52,646 nt of DNA from Paraburkholderia sp. LEh10 (GTDB lineage: Bacteria > Pseudomonadota > Gammaproteobacteria > Burkholderiales > Burkholderiaceae): positions 1 to 52,646 of the forward strand of contig NZ_JAGIPX010000056.1 in assembly GCF_017814945.1 (NCBI RefSeq), given 5' to 3'. The stretch's first letter is position 1. The number at the start of each line of letters is the position of its first letter. The notes under the pieces were generated by a model. It saw only the letters and a list, made by a program, of their open reading frames with translations, was not told the origin of the DNA and made no database searches. A program made the translations under genes and the position numbers. Below, one piece after another: positions 35,198-44,089 of the stretch.

Positions 35198-35710
35198 ATG
35201 ATGCACAAGCGCGGCGTCGCGCTGGCGGCGATCGCGGCCGGCTTGCATCTGCAAATGGGGCCTGCGCTCGCGCAAGATGCGTCGATGCTCGACGAACGCG
35301 TCACGCAGGAAAACATTGCGACGACGATATGTCGGCCGGGCTATGCGGACACGGTTTCGCCGCCGTTCGACGACATGATGGATCACAAGGAGCGGCTTCT
35401 CACCGAGCGCCGCATCGGCGTGGAGCACGGCAGACGCTAGGCGCTGGATCGCCGCGTGCCGATCGTGCTGGGCGGATCGCCAGAAGCGCCCGACAATCTC
35501 GACCTTCTGCCTTGGGGCGGACGTCGCGGCGAGCGCCGCAAGGAACTGCTGACGGCGAAGCTCAAGCGCTGCGTCTGCGAGGGGCGCATGACGCTGAGCG
35601 ACGCGCAGGCGGCCATCGCTGGCAATTGGTCCGCGCACTATGCGGGCTTCGGCAGCGCGCCCTGCGACGGCGACCGTGGGATGGCGCCAACGGGCAACGA
35701 TGGTTCGTGA
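35198..35710 (+). pseudogene. Secreted HNH-like protein gene interrupted by an in-frame TAG
   Basis: One reading frame runs for 171 codons from the ATG at 35198 to the TGA at 35708-35710, with a TAG at codon 81 (35438-35440). The first half has a signal peptide ending near GPALAQ, then TQENIATTICRPGY. The second half continues in the same frame with DRRVPIVLGGSPEAPDNLDLLPW and a Cys-containing tail. Together they resemble a family of short exported proteins with an HNH-nuclease-like DHxxPLxLGG core. Here the key His is Arg (DRRVP). A single nonsense change, probably at a Tyr codon, best explains the break. Restart at the GTG at 35456 would give only a fragment. Confidence 0.7.
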
Positions 35711-35792
35711 AACTCGATCGCCGGATGCTGTCGAGTGCGCTCGCTCGGGCTCAACAGGAACAGGCAACAAGCATCTATTTCGGAGAATCACG

Positions 35793-36137
35793 ATGATGAA
35801 ATCTTTGGTCGCCGGCATGGTCGCCGCGCTCGGCTGTTTCGCCGCGAGTCACGCCGCGTTGGCGGCGTCGTCATGCGGCAAGGACGGCGCGCTGCGGATT
35901 CGCGGCGATGTGCCCGGCGCGATCAGCTACGACGTATACAGCCAGTTGCAACCGCTCAGCGCCCACCGTCTCGCGCTCTTTCAGGACGCCGGCACGGTGA
36001 AGCGTCTGGGTGACGGGCTCGACGTTTGCGAAATCGCCGACGACGGCGTGTCCGATCCGGGCGCCGTGCTCGTGCACGTGCCGCAAGGCAAGATGGCGTG
36101 GTGGGTGAGCGCGGCGAGCGTCGAACGCGTGGACTGA
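35793..36137 (+). CDS. Small exported protein of unknown function
   Basis: This 114-residue protein has a clear Sec signal (MMKSLVAGMVAALGCFAASHAALA, cleavage near residue 24) and a mature domain of about 90 residues. The mature part has two cysteines that could form a disulfide in the periplasm (SSCGKDG and LDVCEIADDG). The ATG at 35793 has GGAG seven bases upstream. It follows the broken HNH-like gene by 80 bp. No family is recognised. Confidence 0.72.
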   Translation: MMKSLVAGMVAALGCFAASHAALAASSCGKDGALRIRGDVPGAISYDVYSQLQPLSAHRLALFQDAGTVKRLGDGLDVCEIADDGVSDPGAVLVHVPQGKMAWWVSAASVERVD

Positions 36138-36351
36138 GTTTCCCGCACGCGCGGGCGCTGTTTGCGCTGCGCCGGAATCATGTTTGAACCCTGCTTAACC
36201 AGTTTGCTCCGGGGCACGAATCTGGCTACGCTGACCATCGGGACGACACATCCCGAGGCCGTTCCGTCACGGTGATCGGTGCAACGCGCAGCGCGGCACA
36301 AAGGCGCGGCATCCGCTGCATGACCATCTACAAAGCAGGAGCGTGGCGCGT

Positions 36352-36621
36352 ATGAAGATCATCGTGTGGAATATTCCTGAAGCCTGCTCCGAGCAGGAAG
36401 TGCGCGATTTTCTCGGCCACGAGCTCGGCCACTATGCTAAAGACATCGAAGTGTTCGAGCAGGGCACGCCGAACGCTTACGCGAAGGTCGAGGTCGACGC
36501 GGACGAAGCCTATGTCGCCGACGTCATCGCGCAGCAGTTCAACGGCAAGCAACTGGGCGGCGTCTCGCTGCAGGTGAGCGCCGTGCCGTTCGGCGGCGAC
36601 GAGACGCCGCCGCGCAAGTAA
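36352..36621 (+). CDS. RRM-like small protein, probably RNA-binding
   Basis: The 89-residue protein has a beta-alpha-beta-beta-alpha-beta pattern, with an RNP2-like first strand MKIIVWNIPEACSEQEVRDFL and an RNP1-like stretch AYAKVEVDADEAYVADVIAQQFNGKQLGG. This fits a single RNA-recognition motif. The usual aromatic residues on the RNP strands are mostly missing (W in the first strand remains), so binding mode may differ. The ATG at 36352 follows AGGAG at ten bases. A GTG at 36343 is too close to that site. It stands alone. Confidence 0.65.
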   Translation: MKIIVWNIPEACSEQEVRDFLGHELGHYAKDIEVFEQGTPNAYAKVEVDADEAYVADVIAQQFNGKQLGGVSLQVSAVPFGGDETPPRK

Positions 36622-36648
36622 CGCGCTCGTGAGGCCCGCAGGCAGCGT

Positions 36649-37485
36649 TCAGTCGAACGGCGTGCAAGGCAGCGCGCGTTTGTGCCGCGTGCTGTCGTAA
36701 AAGCGCATGACGGTATCGAATACTGCTTCGCTGACGGGCTTGCCTTCCAGAAAATCGTCGATGTCGTCGTAGCGGATTCCGTACGCGTCCTCGTCTGGAC
36801 GTTGAGGGCGCAACATCTCCAGGTCGGCGGTCGGAACCTTGTGTGCGAGCGCGTCGCTCGCGCCCAGCGCCTTGGCGAGCGCTCGCACCCGGCGCTTGGT
36901 CAGGCCCGCGAGCGGCAACACGTCGGCGCCGCCGTCGCCGAATTTCGTAAAGAAGCCCATCACCGATTCCGCCGCGTGATCGGTGCCGATCACCATGCCG
37001 CGCCGCGTGCTCGCCGCCGCGTACTGCGCGATCATCCGCTCGCGCGCCTTGATGTTGCCGTGGACGAAGTCTTGTTGCGAATCGTTTGCAAAGCTCATGC
37101 CGCTTGCGGTGAGCGAAGACAGCATCGCGTCAGCGGCGGGGCGGACATCGACGGTCAGCGTTTCATCGGCGCGAATGAACGCGAGCGCGTGCTGCGCGTC
37201 ACGCTCGTCGTGCTGGATGCCATGAGGCAGGCGCATCGCGATGAAGCGCGCGTCGTATTGCGCGTCGCGCAGCCGCTCCACAGCGAGTTGCGCGAGGCGT
37301 CCCGCCGTCAGCGAATCGACGCCGCCGCTGATCGCGAGCACATAGGTCGCGAGCCCGTTCGCGCGCAGATAGTCGGCGAGAAACGCGATGCGCCGCTCGA
37401 TTTCGAGCGCTGGATCGAAGCCGTCGGCGACATGCAGTTCTGCTGCGATCTGCCGCTGTCGCGCGGCGCGTTCCTGCTGATCCAT
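36649..37485 (-). CDS. nadE: NH3-dependent NAD+ synthetase
   Basis: This 278-residue cytoplasmic enzyme amidates nicotinic acid adenine dinucleotide to NAD+ using ATP and ammonia. The PP-loop SGGVDS lies at residues 53-58, GTDHAAESVMGFFTKFGDGGADVLPL is the characteristic substrate segment, and LTKRRVRALAKALG follows. There is no glutaminase domain, so it belongs to the ammonia-using class, as in E. coli (275 residues). The ATG at 37485 has AGGAG upstream. It converges with the RRM-like gene. Confidence 0.95.
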   Translation of the reverse strand: MDQQERAARQRQIAAELHVADGFDPALEIERRIAFLADYLRANGLATYVLAISGGVDSLTAGRLAQLAVERLRDAQYDARFIAMRLPHGIQHDERDAQHALAFIRADETLTVDVRPAADAMLSSLTASGMSFANDSQQDFVHGNIKARERMIAQYAAASTRRGMVIGTDHAAESVMGFFTKFGDGGADVLPLAGLTKRRVRALAKALGASDALAHKVPTADLEMLRPQRPDEDAYGIRYDDIDDFLEGKPVSEAVFDTVMRFYDSTRHKRALPCTPFD

Positions 37486-37780
37486 GGGCGTTCTCCTCGA
37501 AAGCCGCGTTCATGTCCATCGATGATTGCATGAACTGCAGAATTGGGTGCGCCATCAAGCGTTGTCTGGTTTAATGTGGCATACCCATAATCAAATCTGA
37601 ACGATCGAGGCTTTAAATCGACAGTACGGTATGCGCCACGCACTGGAAAAGCCGGCGTGACCGGTTTGTCATTTTCAGCAGCCGGCGCGAGGCGCATCGC
37701 CCCTGACGCCGGAAAGCGCCCGACGGCATGCCACGAGCGGCTGCGCGGGTTCAGCGACAGGCAGTGATGTTCGAACAAAA

Positions 37781-38860
37781 ATGAACAGCAAAAAAGAGAA
37801 CATGATGTTTATTCCGCCTGCACGAGAGAGGGTGGATCTGCAAGACGATGGACGGCGCGATTGTGACGGGGCAAGGTGGACCATTCCGCATGGAACGGCT
37901 ACGCGCGCGCGGCGCTTCGCGTCGGGAGCGGTCAGGTCGTTGGCCACGTCGTTGGTCATTTCATTGACGCTGTCGTTGGCTGTTCCTGCATCGGCATCGA
38001 ACGGGTTCGCGAGCGATACGCCGCAAGACCCGGCGAGCCCTGCCGTTGACGCGTCGGCCGTCGCCGCCCACGATGCCGTCGGCGGCGCCGATCCGCGCCG
38101 TGCGCTGTTGATGCGCGACGTGTTCGCGCGCAGCGTGACGCGCCGTCTGAATGTGCCCGCCGCCGAACAGCGCGCGTATGGCGGGCGCTTGCAGAACGCG
38201 CTGGAGCAGAACGATCTGGGCAATCTGTCAGGCGAGTATGTGGTGCTCGTCGATCGCAATGAGAACGTGCAGGCGCTCTTTGTCTACTTTCGCGCCGTGC
38301 CTGTCGACACGTGGCAGATGATCGGCGCGTCGCCTGTCGCGACGGGGCGGCCCGGGCAGTTCGATCACTTCATCACGCCCCTCGGTGTCTTCGAGCACAC
38401 GCCCGACAACATGGATTTGCGCGCGGAAGGCACGATGAACCAGAACGGCATCCGTGGCTACGGCAAGCACGACATGCGCATCTTCGACCTCGGCTGGGCG
38501 CAGGGCGAACGCGGCTGGGGCAAGGGCGGCATGTCGCAGATGCGCTTCCAGATGCATGCCACCGACCCCGACAAGCTCGAGCCGATTCTCGGCATCCGCC
38601 ATTCGAAGGGCTGCGTGCGGATACCCGCATCGCTGAACGTGTTTCTCGATCACTACGGCATTCTCGACCGCGAGTACGAGGCGCTCGTCGCCGACGGCAA
38701 GTCGCTGTGGGTGCTGCATTCGGACCGTGTCGCGACGCCCTGGGCCGGGCGCTATATCGCTGTCGTCGATTCGCAGCGCAAGGCGCGGCCCGCGTGGTCG
38801 CCGGTGCCCAGCCGCCAGGTCCGCGCAAAGGTGCCCGCGAACGCCGATACGGCGGACTAG
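37781..38860 (+). CDS. L,D-transpeptidase (YkuD-type) exported protein
   Basis: The protein is up to 359 residues. A long N-terminal extension precedes a hydrophobic export signal (ATSLVISLTLSLAVPASA, about residues 56-73). The catalytic domain carries the YkuD pattern in its C-terminal half, with HATDPDK and then RHSKGCVRIPASL, where the Cys is the nucleophile. L,D-transpeptidases cross-link peptidoglycan or attach lipoproteins in the periplasm. The start is uncertain: neither ATG 37781 nor the ATGs at 37802/37805 has a good ribosome-binding site, and a later non-ATG start would give a normal signal peptide. Confidence 0.8.
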   Translation: MNSKKENMMFIPPARERVDLQDDGRRDCDGARWTIPHGTATRARRFASGAVRSLATSLVISLTLSLAVPASASNGFASDTPQDPASPAVDASAVAAHDAVGGADPRRALLMRDVFARSVTRRLNVPAAEQRAYGGRLQNALEQNDLGNLSGEYVVLVDRNENVQALFVYFRAVPVDTWQMIGASPVATGRPGQFDHFITPLGVFEHTPDNMDLRAEGTMNQNGIRGYGKHDMRIFDLGWAQGERGWGKGGMSQMRFQMHATDPDKLEPILGIRHSKGCVRIPASLNVFLDHYGILDREYEALVADGKSLWVLHSDRVATPWAGRYIAVVDSQRKARPAWSPVPSRQVRAKVPANADTAD

Positions 38861-38888
38861 CGGCCGCGCGCCGCGCCGCGAAGCGTAT

Positions 38889-39761
38889 TCACGACCGTGC
38901 GAGCAGCACCCCGATCAACGCGACGATGAAGCCCGCCGCTTGCACGGCCGTCAGCGTTTCGCCGAACCCGATATAGCCTTCGAGCGCGGCGAGCGGCGGG
39001 GCGAGAAACAACAGCGCGGTCGCGCGCGACGCGTCGCCGCGCCGGACCATCCAGACGAGCAGCGTGACGCTCACGCCCGACAGCATCACGATGCCCCACG
39101 CGAGCGACAGCCATAACCCGGGCGACGGAATCCATTTGTGCTCGCCGAGCGCCAGCGCGAACACGAGTGCGACGATTGCCGCGCCGAAGTTCTGCACGGC
39201 GCTCGCGCTGCGGATATCCGCGCCCGCCAGCGACGTCTTCTGGATCAGCGTGCCCGCCGTGATCGCGCAGACAGCGAGAATCGAGACGGTCACGACCAGC
39301 CACTGCGGCACGCCGCCGTGCATGACGGGCGCCTGGGCCGCTGCGAGCTTCGGTTGCAGCACGAGCGCGACGCCGGCGAGGCCGAGCAGCATGCCCGACC
39401 AGCCGCGCGCCGACAGGCGTTCGCCGAACAGCGGCGCGGCGACGGCCGCCGTCAGAAGCGGTTGCAGCGCGCCGAGCAGCGCCATGATGCCCGCGCTCAT
39501 GCCCTGCGCGACGGCCCAGTAGCCCGCGCCGAGATACACGCCTTGCAGCAGCGCGCCGGCGATCAGGTGCTTGCCGAGCGCGCGGCCCGTCGGCCATGCG
39601 ACCCGCGCGAGCAGCGCGGCCGCGATGAACAGCAGCGCGGTGCCGCTGAAGCGCGCGAGCAGGAACAGATTCGGATCGGCATAGGGCTTGATTGCGCGGG
39701 CGACCACGAACCCCGTCGACCATAGAACGACGAAAACAACGGCATTGAACACGACCAGCAT
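38889..39761 (-). CDS. EamA-family drug/metabolite transporter
   Basis: The 290-residue inner membrane protein has ten helices formed by two EamA repeats (about residues 5-130 and 145-285). It includes LWSTGFVVARA near the start and LQPLLTAAVAAPLFGERLS at the end of repeat one, with the matching FLAPPLAALEGYIGFGETL in repeat two. These transporters export or import amino acids, nucleotides or other metabolites. The ATG at 39761 opens the first helix; a start at 39806 would add an unlikely hydrophilic tail. It converges with the L,D-transpeptidase gene. Confidence 0.88.
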   Translation of the reverse strand: MLVVFNAVVFVVLWSTGFVVARAIKPYADPNLFLLARFSGTALLFIAAALLARVAWPTGRALGKHLIAGALLQGVYLGAGYWAVAQGMSAGIMALLGALQPLLTAAVAAPLFGERLSARGWSGMLLGLAGVALVLQPKLAAAQAPVMHGGVPQWLVVTVSILAVCAITAGTLIQKTSLAGADIRSASAVQNFGAAIVALVFALALGEHKWIPSPGLWLSLAWGIVMLSGVSVTLLVWMVRRGDASRATALLFLAPPLAALEGYIGFGETLTAVQAAGFIVALIGVLLARS

Positions 39762-39909
39762 CGGACAGCCCGGACCACGGACAAGAGGCTCGCAGTATCG
39801 GAGCAAGCGTATCCGGCTGTCTTGTTCGAATCTGCACTGGCTCGAAGCTGGGCGGGCGCGTCGCGGACGGGCACCCGCTGCGGCATCGGGTGCTCAATCG
39901 GGCAATCGT

Positions 39910-41466
39910 TCAATACGCGAGCAGCACCGCGATCGCGCCGAGCAATCCGCCGCAAATGGTGCACGCCCACAGCAGCGCGCGCGTGCGACGGTATTCGACC
40001 AGCACGTCGCTGACCAGTTGCGCCTGCTGCCGCGCTGTCGCCGCCGCATGCTGATGCTGCAGATAGCGCACGGCCAGTTGCGGAATACGCGGCGCCAGAT
40101 GCGCGAGATGCGGCAATTCCTGCGCGATGTGCCTAATCCAGCCGCGATGATCGCGCTCGCGGCGCGCGAGCTTCAGCAGCACCGAGCGCGCGATCTTCCA
40201 CGAATCGACGCCGGGATGCAGCGCGTTCGCCAGCATCTCCGCCTGCTCGAACGTGCGCTGTGCGGCGGCAAGGCGCGGCGGCACTTCGCCGCCGAACGGA
40301 TGCACGGCAAAGAGCAGATGATGAAACAGCGCGCCCGCCGAGCGCTCATGCGACTCTGCCGCGAAATGCGCTTCGGCGCGCGTGCGCAGCTCGGCTTCGA
40401 GCTTCTCGGGGCGAGTCTCTTGCGACACGTGCCCGGCCTCGTGATGCAGATGCGCAAGCCGGCCGTAGTCCTGGTCGAAGAGGGCCGTCGAGCCGTGCAC
40501 GAAGAACTCGCGCTCATGCGTCGACAGGCTCGACATCACCGCGAAGTCAGCGAGCACGATGCGTCCCAGCGTGTCCGGCTCGATGCTCACGCGCACGCGG
40601 CGTGCATCGAGCGTCGCGTGGAAGAAGCCGTGCTCGAACGCCTGTTCAGTGACCACTTCGATCAGATGCTCGGCGAGCGGCACCAGCTTCACGCCGCGCG
40701 CCGACAGGCCGGACAGATCCAGCGCGGGCAGCGACTCGACATGGCGCATCGCGAGCGTGCGGTCGGTGCACAGCTCCCAGATTACAGCGGGGATCGCGAG
40801 ACGCTTGTCGTCGGCGAAATGATGGGCGGTCTGGCTCAGGTTCGCGGCTTCGGCGCGCAGATCGAAGCGGCGCAGGATTTCCTGCGTGAAGGTGTCGGCG
40901 ATGTCGCGCAGCCGCAGACGCCGCGCCTGCTTCGACAGCTTTTCCAGCCATCGCGCGACCCAGCGCAGCAACGCCGCTTCGTCGGCGATTTCCTGGACCT
41001 GCGCGGTGCGCACGAGCTTGATCGCGATGTCGCAATGTCCGTCGATCGGCTCCGCAAGGCGCGCGACATGGGTCTGTTCGGCGAAGCCGTTTCGCGCGGG
41101 CGTCAGATCGATCGAGGCGAAAAGCGTCGCGACGGGGCGTCCGAGCGCCGTGGCGATCGCGTGCTCGACCTGGTTCGGCGGCAACGGCGTTTCGAGGTGG
41201 CTGACGGCGTCGATTGCATCGTGCAGCGTGCCCGTCGCGAGTTCGGGATGGCGCGCGAGCGATTCGGCAAAGGCGCTCGCGAGCGGGCCGAGATTAGGCA
41301 GCGCGCGATGCACGCCGGCGCGCCCGCCCGGCGACGCGTGCACGCGCGCGGCAAGCGTGACGATCCAGTGCAGCTTGTGCTGCTTGGGCGCAGCGAGCCA
41401 AACGATACGCGCGCCGTAGCGCAGCGCGTGAAACAGCAGTCGTAGTCGGCGAAACAGTGGGGGCAT
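39910..41466 (-). CDS. UbiB/ABC1-fold protein with degraded catalytic motifs (predicted pseudokinase)
   Basis: This 518-residue protein is close to the length of UbiB. The middle region follows UbiB segment by segment: LLRWVARWLEKLSK, EILRRFDLRAEAANLSQ, EQAFEHGFFHA. The N-lobe lysine survives (K150 in DIAIKLVR). The KxGQ motif is replaced at about 64-67 (ASAF), and the Ala-rich loop reads ARNGFAEQTH. HADxHPGN becomes HATLDARR (282-289), which removes the catalytic Asp and metal-binding Asn. DFG becomes DFA (307-309). The C-terminus ends in a membrane helix (about 500-517). A bona fide UbiB is probably encoded elsewhere. The ATG at 41466 is preferred because upstream codons fall in repetitive DNA. 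Confidence 0.75.
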   Translation of the reverse strand: MPPLFRRLRLLFHALRYGARIVWLAAPKQHKLHWIVTLAARVHASPGGRAGVHRALPNLGPLASAFAESLARHPELATGTLHDAIDAVSHLETPLPPNQVEHAIATALGRPVATLFASIDLTPARNGFAEQTHVARLAEPIDGHCDIAIKLVRTAQVQEIADEAALLRWVARWLEKLSKQARRLRLRDIADTFTQEILRRFDLRAEAANLSQTAHHFADDKRLAIPAVIWELCTDRTLAMRHVESLPALDLSGLSARGVKLVPLAEHLIEVVTEQAFEHGFFHATLDARRVRVSIEPDTLGRIVLADFAVMSSLSTHEREFFVHGSTALFDQDYGRLAHLHHEAGHVSQETRPEKLEAELRTRAEAHFAAESHERSAGALFHHLLFAVHPFGGEVPPRLAAAQRTFEQAEMLANALHPGVDSWKIARSVLLKLARRERDHRGWIRHIAQELPHLAHLAPRIPQLAVRYLQHQHAAATARQQAQLVSDVLVEYRRTRALLWACTICGGLLGAIAVLLAY

Positions 41467-41483
41467 CGGCGGTTCGTTCGACG

Positions 41484-41545
41484 GAGCGCGTGTCGGGGCG
41501 CGTGTCGGGACGTTTAACAGGGCGCGTGTCGGGGCGTTTAACGGC
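41484..41545. repeat. Imperfect tandem repeat upstream of the UbiB-like gene
   Basis: GCGCGTGTCGGG occurs three times in 62 bp, and two copies are followed by a CGTTTAAC tail, giving a unit of about 24 bp. It lies immediately upstream of the pseudokinase start on its strand, where translation would give repeated Ala-Pro-Thr-Arg. It is probably the 5' untranslated or promoter region rather than coding sequence. Confidence 0.65.
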
Positions 41546-41616
41546 GCGCAATTCGGGCCGCGCGCCAAGACCGCTCAGATTAGCAGGGATACGCCGCCCG
41601 GAACACCGGTATGGAT

Positions 41617-41669
<53 letters not shown>

Positions 41670-41847
41670 GCGCGCGCGCCGCCGCACGCGCAAGGCATCT
41701 GCAGGTAGCGCGCAATCGATGCGCAATCGATTCGCAAGCGATTCGTCACGTCCTACCTCCGCGCCGGGAGCGGGTGCGTAATACAATACGCCGGGCTAGC
41801 CCAATCCCAGAACACACGCTCGCCGCCTCGCGGCGGCCAACCCACCG

Positions 41848-42603
41848 ATGCTGGCAGAACAACGTCATCAATACATCCTGGCTAAGGTCACCAAGACGGG
41901 CGCGCTGTCGGTCGCCGAACTGGTTCGCGAACTGAACGTATCGCGCGAGACGATCCGCCGCGATCTGAACGCGCTCGCCGAGCGCGGCCTGATCGTGACG
42001 ACGCATGGCGGCGCGTTGTCGAGCGACCGGCGCGAGCCCGACCTCGACACCCGCGAAGCCGCGAACGCGGGCGCGAAACGGGCAATCGGCGAGCGCGCGG
42101 CGCTGCTGGTGCCGGACGGCGCGTCCATCATCATCGACTCGGGCAGCACGACGCACGCTGTCGCGCGCGCGCTGACGGATCGCCACCGCCTGACCGTCTA
42201 CACGAACGACTGGCGCATCGCGCTGCTGCTCGGGCGCCGCAATGACAACCGCGTGACGCTGCTCGGCGGCGAGCTGTCGGACAACGAAGACGCCGCGTTC
42301 GGCCTCGATACGATTCACCAGCTATCGCACTATCACGCGGATTTCGCGCTGATCGGCGCGGGCGGCATCACGCCCGACGCCCAACTGTCCGACTACTCGC
42401 GCATGGCCGCCGAAGTGCGCAGCCGGATGATCGGCGCGGGCAACATGGTCATTGTCGTCGCCGACAATTCGAAATTCGGCCGCGTGACGCCCGTGCGCAT
42501 CGACGGACTGGAAAAAGCGCGCTACGTGGTGACGGAACTCGCACCGGACCGCGCGCTCGCGAAGGCGATCACTGCGCGCGGTCCGGAAATCTTGATCGCG
42601 TGA
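41848..42603 (+). CDS. DeoR/GlpR-family transcriptional regulator
   Basis: The 251-residue protein has an N-terminal DeoR helix-turn-helix (RHQYILAKVTKTGALSVAELVRELNVSRETIRRDL, trimmed here in quotation to its ends RHQYIL and RRDL; about residues 6-40). A sugar-phosphate-type sensor domain follows (GERAALLVPDGASIIIDSGST and ADFALIGAGGI). DeoR proteins respond to phosphorylated metabolites. It converges with phnW (30-bp gap), so it could be part of phosphonate control, although its promoter is shared with the UbiB-like gene. No strong ribosome-binding site is seen at 41848. Confidence 0.88.
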   Translation: MLAEQRHQYILAKVTKTGALSVAELVRELNVSRETIRRDLNALAERGLIVTTHGGALSSDRREPDLDTREAANAGAKRAIGERAALLVPDGASIIIDSGSTTHAVARALTDRHRLTVYTNDWRIALLLGRRNDNRVTLLGGELSDNEDAAFGLDTIHQLSHYHADFALIGAGGITPDAQLSDYSRMAAEVRSRMIGAGNMVIVVADNSKFGRVTPVRIDGLEKARYVVTELAPDRALAKAITARGPEILIA

Positions 42604-42632
42604 GTGTCACGCCTCGCGTTGCTGCCTTTCGT

Positions 42633-43745
42633 TCACTTCACGCTGATGCCGAGGCTCGCCAGCGTCCGGCCGATCGCGGCGACGGCATTGTGCATCTCGT
42701 TCGTGTCGATCGAACCGATGCAGCCGACGCGGAACGTCTCCACCTGCGTGAGCTTGCCCGGATACAGGATGTATCCGGCCTCGCGCACGGCTGCATAAAA
42801 CTGCGCAAATTGCCACTTCGGATCACGCGGCGCATGGAACGTGACGATCACGGGCGCCTGCACGTCGGCGGGCAGGAACGACTCAAAGCCGAGCGCCTTC
42901 ATGCCGTCGATCAATGCCCCGCAGTTGCGCGCGTAGCGCGCGCCGCGCGCCGGCTGGCCGCCTTCGGCGATGAACTGGTCGAGCGCCGTGCGCAGCGCGG
43001 CGAGCACGTGCGTCGGTGGCGTAAAGCGCCATTGTGTGGTTTTTTGCATGTATGCGAACTGGTCGTACAGATCGAGCGCGAGCGACGGCGAACGTCCCTC
43101 GCACGCTTCGAGCACGCTGCGCCGCACGATCACGAAGCCCATGCCGGGCACGCCTTCCAGGCACTTCCCGCTCGCCGACACGAGCGCGTCGATGCCGTCC
43201 GCGCGCAGGTCGATGGGCAGCGCGCCGAACGAACTCATCGCGTCGACGATCAGGCTCTTGCCGTGGCGCTCGCAGACGGCGGCGATCTCGTCGAGAGGAT
43301 TCAGCAGGCCCGCGCTCGTTTCCAGATGCACCTGCGCGATGTGCGTGATGCGCGGGTCGCGGTTGAACGCGTCTTCGATCGCGGCGGCGCTCACCGGCTG
43401 GTCTTCGCGCAGCGGCAGCTCCACATACGCGATGCCCATGCGCTGCAGCACCTTGACGATGCGCGCGCAATACGCGCCGTTGTTCGGCACGAGCACGCGG
43501 CCGTCGCGCGGCACCAGCGTGCCCAGCGCAGCTTCGACGGCAAACGTGCCGCTGCCCTGGAGCGGCACGCAGACATACTCGTCGCCGCCATGCACGATCT
43601 CGACCAGATCGGCGCAGACGCTTTGCGTCATGCGGTTGAATGCGGCGTCCCACGAGCCCCAGTCGCGCAGCATCGATTGACGCGTTGCCGGCGAGGTCGT
43701 CAGCGGTCCCGGCGTAAGCAGGATCGGGTCGTTTCCAAGAATCAC
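42633..43745 (-). CDS. phnW: 2-aminoethylphosphonate:pyruvate aminotransferase
   Basis: This 370-residue PLP enzyme (fold type I, class V) converts 2-aminoethylphosphonate and pyruvate to phosphonoacetaldehyde and alanine. It opens ILLTPGPLTTSPATRQSMLRDWGSWD, as in known PhnW. D168 (IVDAMSSFG) and the PLP lysine K194 (SASGKCLEG) occupy the positions reported for the Salmonella enzyme. Translation begins at a GTG (43745) with AGGAGG four bases upstream. It is divergent from phnS, and the 344-bp spacer between them carries repeated motifs. PhnX (phosphonatase) is absent, so the product should go to PhnY and PhnA. Confidence 0.95.
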   Translation of the reverse strand: MILGNDPILLTPGPLTTSPATRQSMLRDWGSWDAAFNRMTQSVCADLVEIVHGGDEYVCVPLQGSGTFAVEAALGTLVPRDGRVLVPNNGAYCARIVKVLQRMGIAYVELPLREDQPVSAAAIEDAFNRDPRITHIAQVHLETSAGLLNPLDEIAAVCERHGKSLIVDAMSSFGALPIDLRADGIDALVSASGKCLEGVPGMGFVIVRRSVLEACEGRSPSLALDLYDQFAYMQKTTQWRFTPPTHVLAALRTALDQFIAEGGQPARGARYARNCGALIDGMKALGFESFLPADVQAPVIVTFHAPRDPKWQFAQFYAAVREAGYILYPGKLTQVETFRVGCIGSIDTNEMHNAVAAIGRTLASLGISVK

Positions 43746-44089
43746 ACAGCCTCCTTAATATTGGTGAAATGCGCCTTGCCGGGCGCCCATTGCGTTGTCC
43801 GTTGTTTTGCATATTATTGGCTATTTGTGTCATTTTGTGGAAATCGTCAGAATCTTCACGTCGCTGTCACAAAAAGAGACGATCCTTGCCGTGCCCATTC
43901 AGGCAAGGCGCCCAGCAACGCTAATGGTCGGAGGGATGTCTTGGCGCAAGCGCCGCAAGAAAAGTTGTCAGCAATCTGCAATTCGCACGGCTTCGGCTGC
44001 GAATCAGCCGGGCGGCTCTTCCGAAGGGCAGTCCGGACACCACGACTATCGGGATACCCACAGGTTTTTTGCCTTTCGGAGAGAACGAC
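43746..44089. promoter_or_regulatory. phnW-phnS divergent control region with repeated CCTTGCC motifs
   Basis: The region is AT-rich in its centre. Two related direct elements are visible: CCTTGCCGGGCGCCCATT at 43774-43791 and CCTTGCCGTGCCCATT at 43884-43899. An inverted GGCAAGG lies at 43902-43908, and the second element pairs with it to form a 7-bp hairpin with an 11-base loop. These are candidate operators for PhnR, the DeoR regulator or PhoB. No match to a PhoB box was confirmed. Confidence 0.5.

Noticed and set aside
39688..41445. Long plus-strand frame opposite the UbiB-like gene
   Set aside because: The minus-strand frame aligns with UbiB segment by segment, while the plus-strand product is Arg/Gln/His-rich with no recognisable domain.
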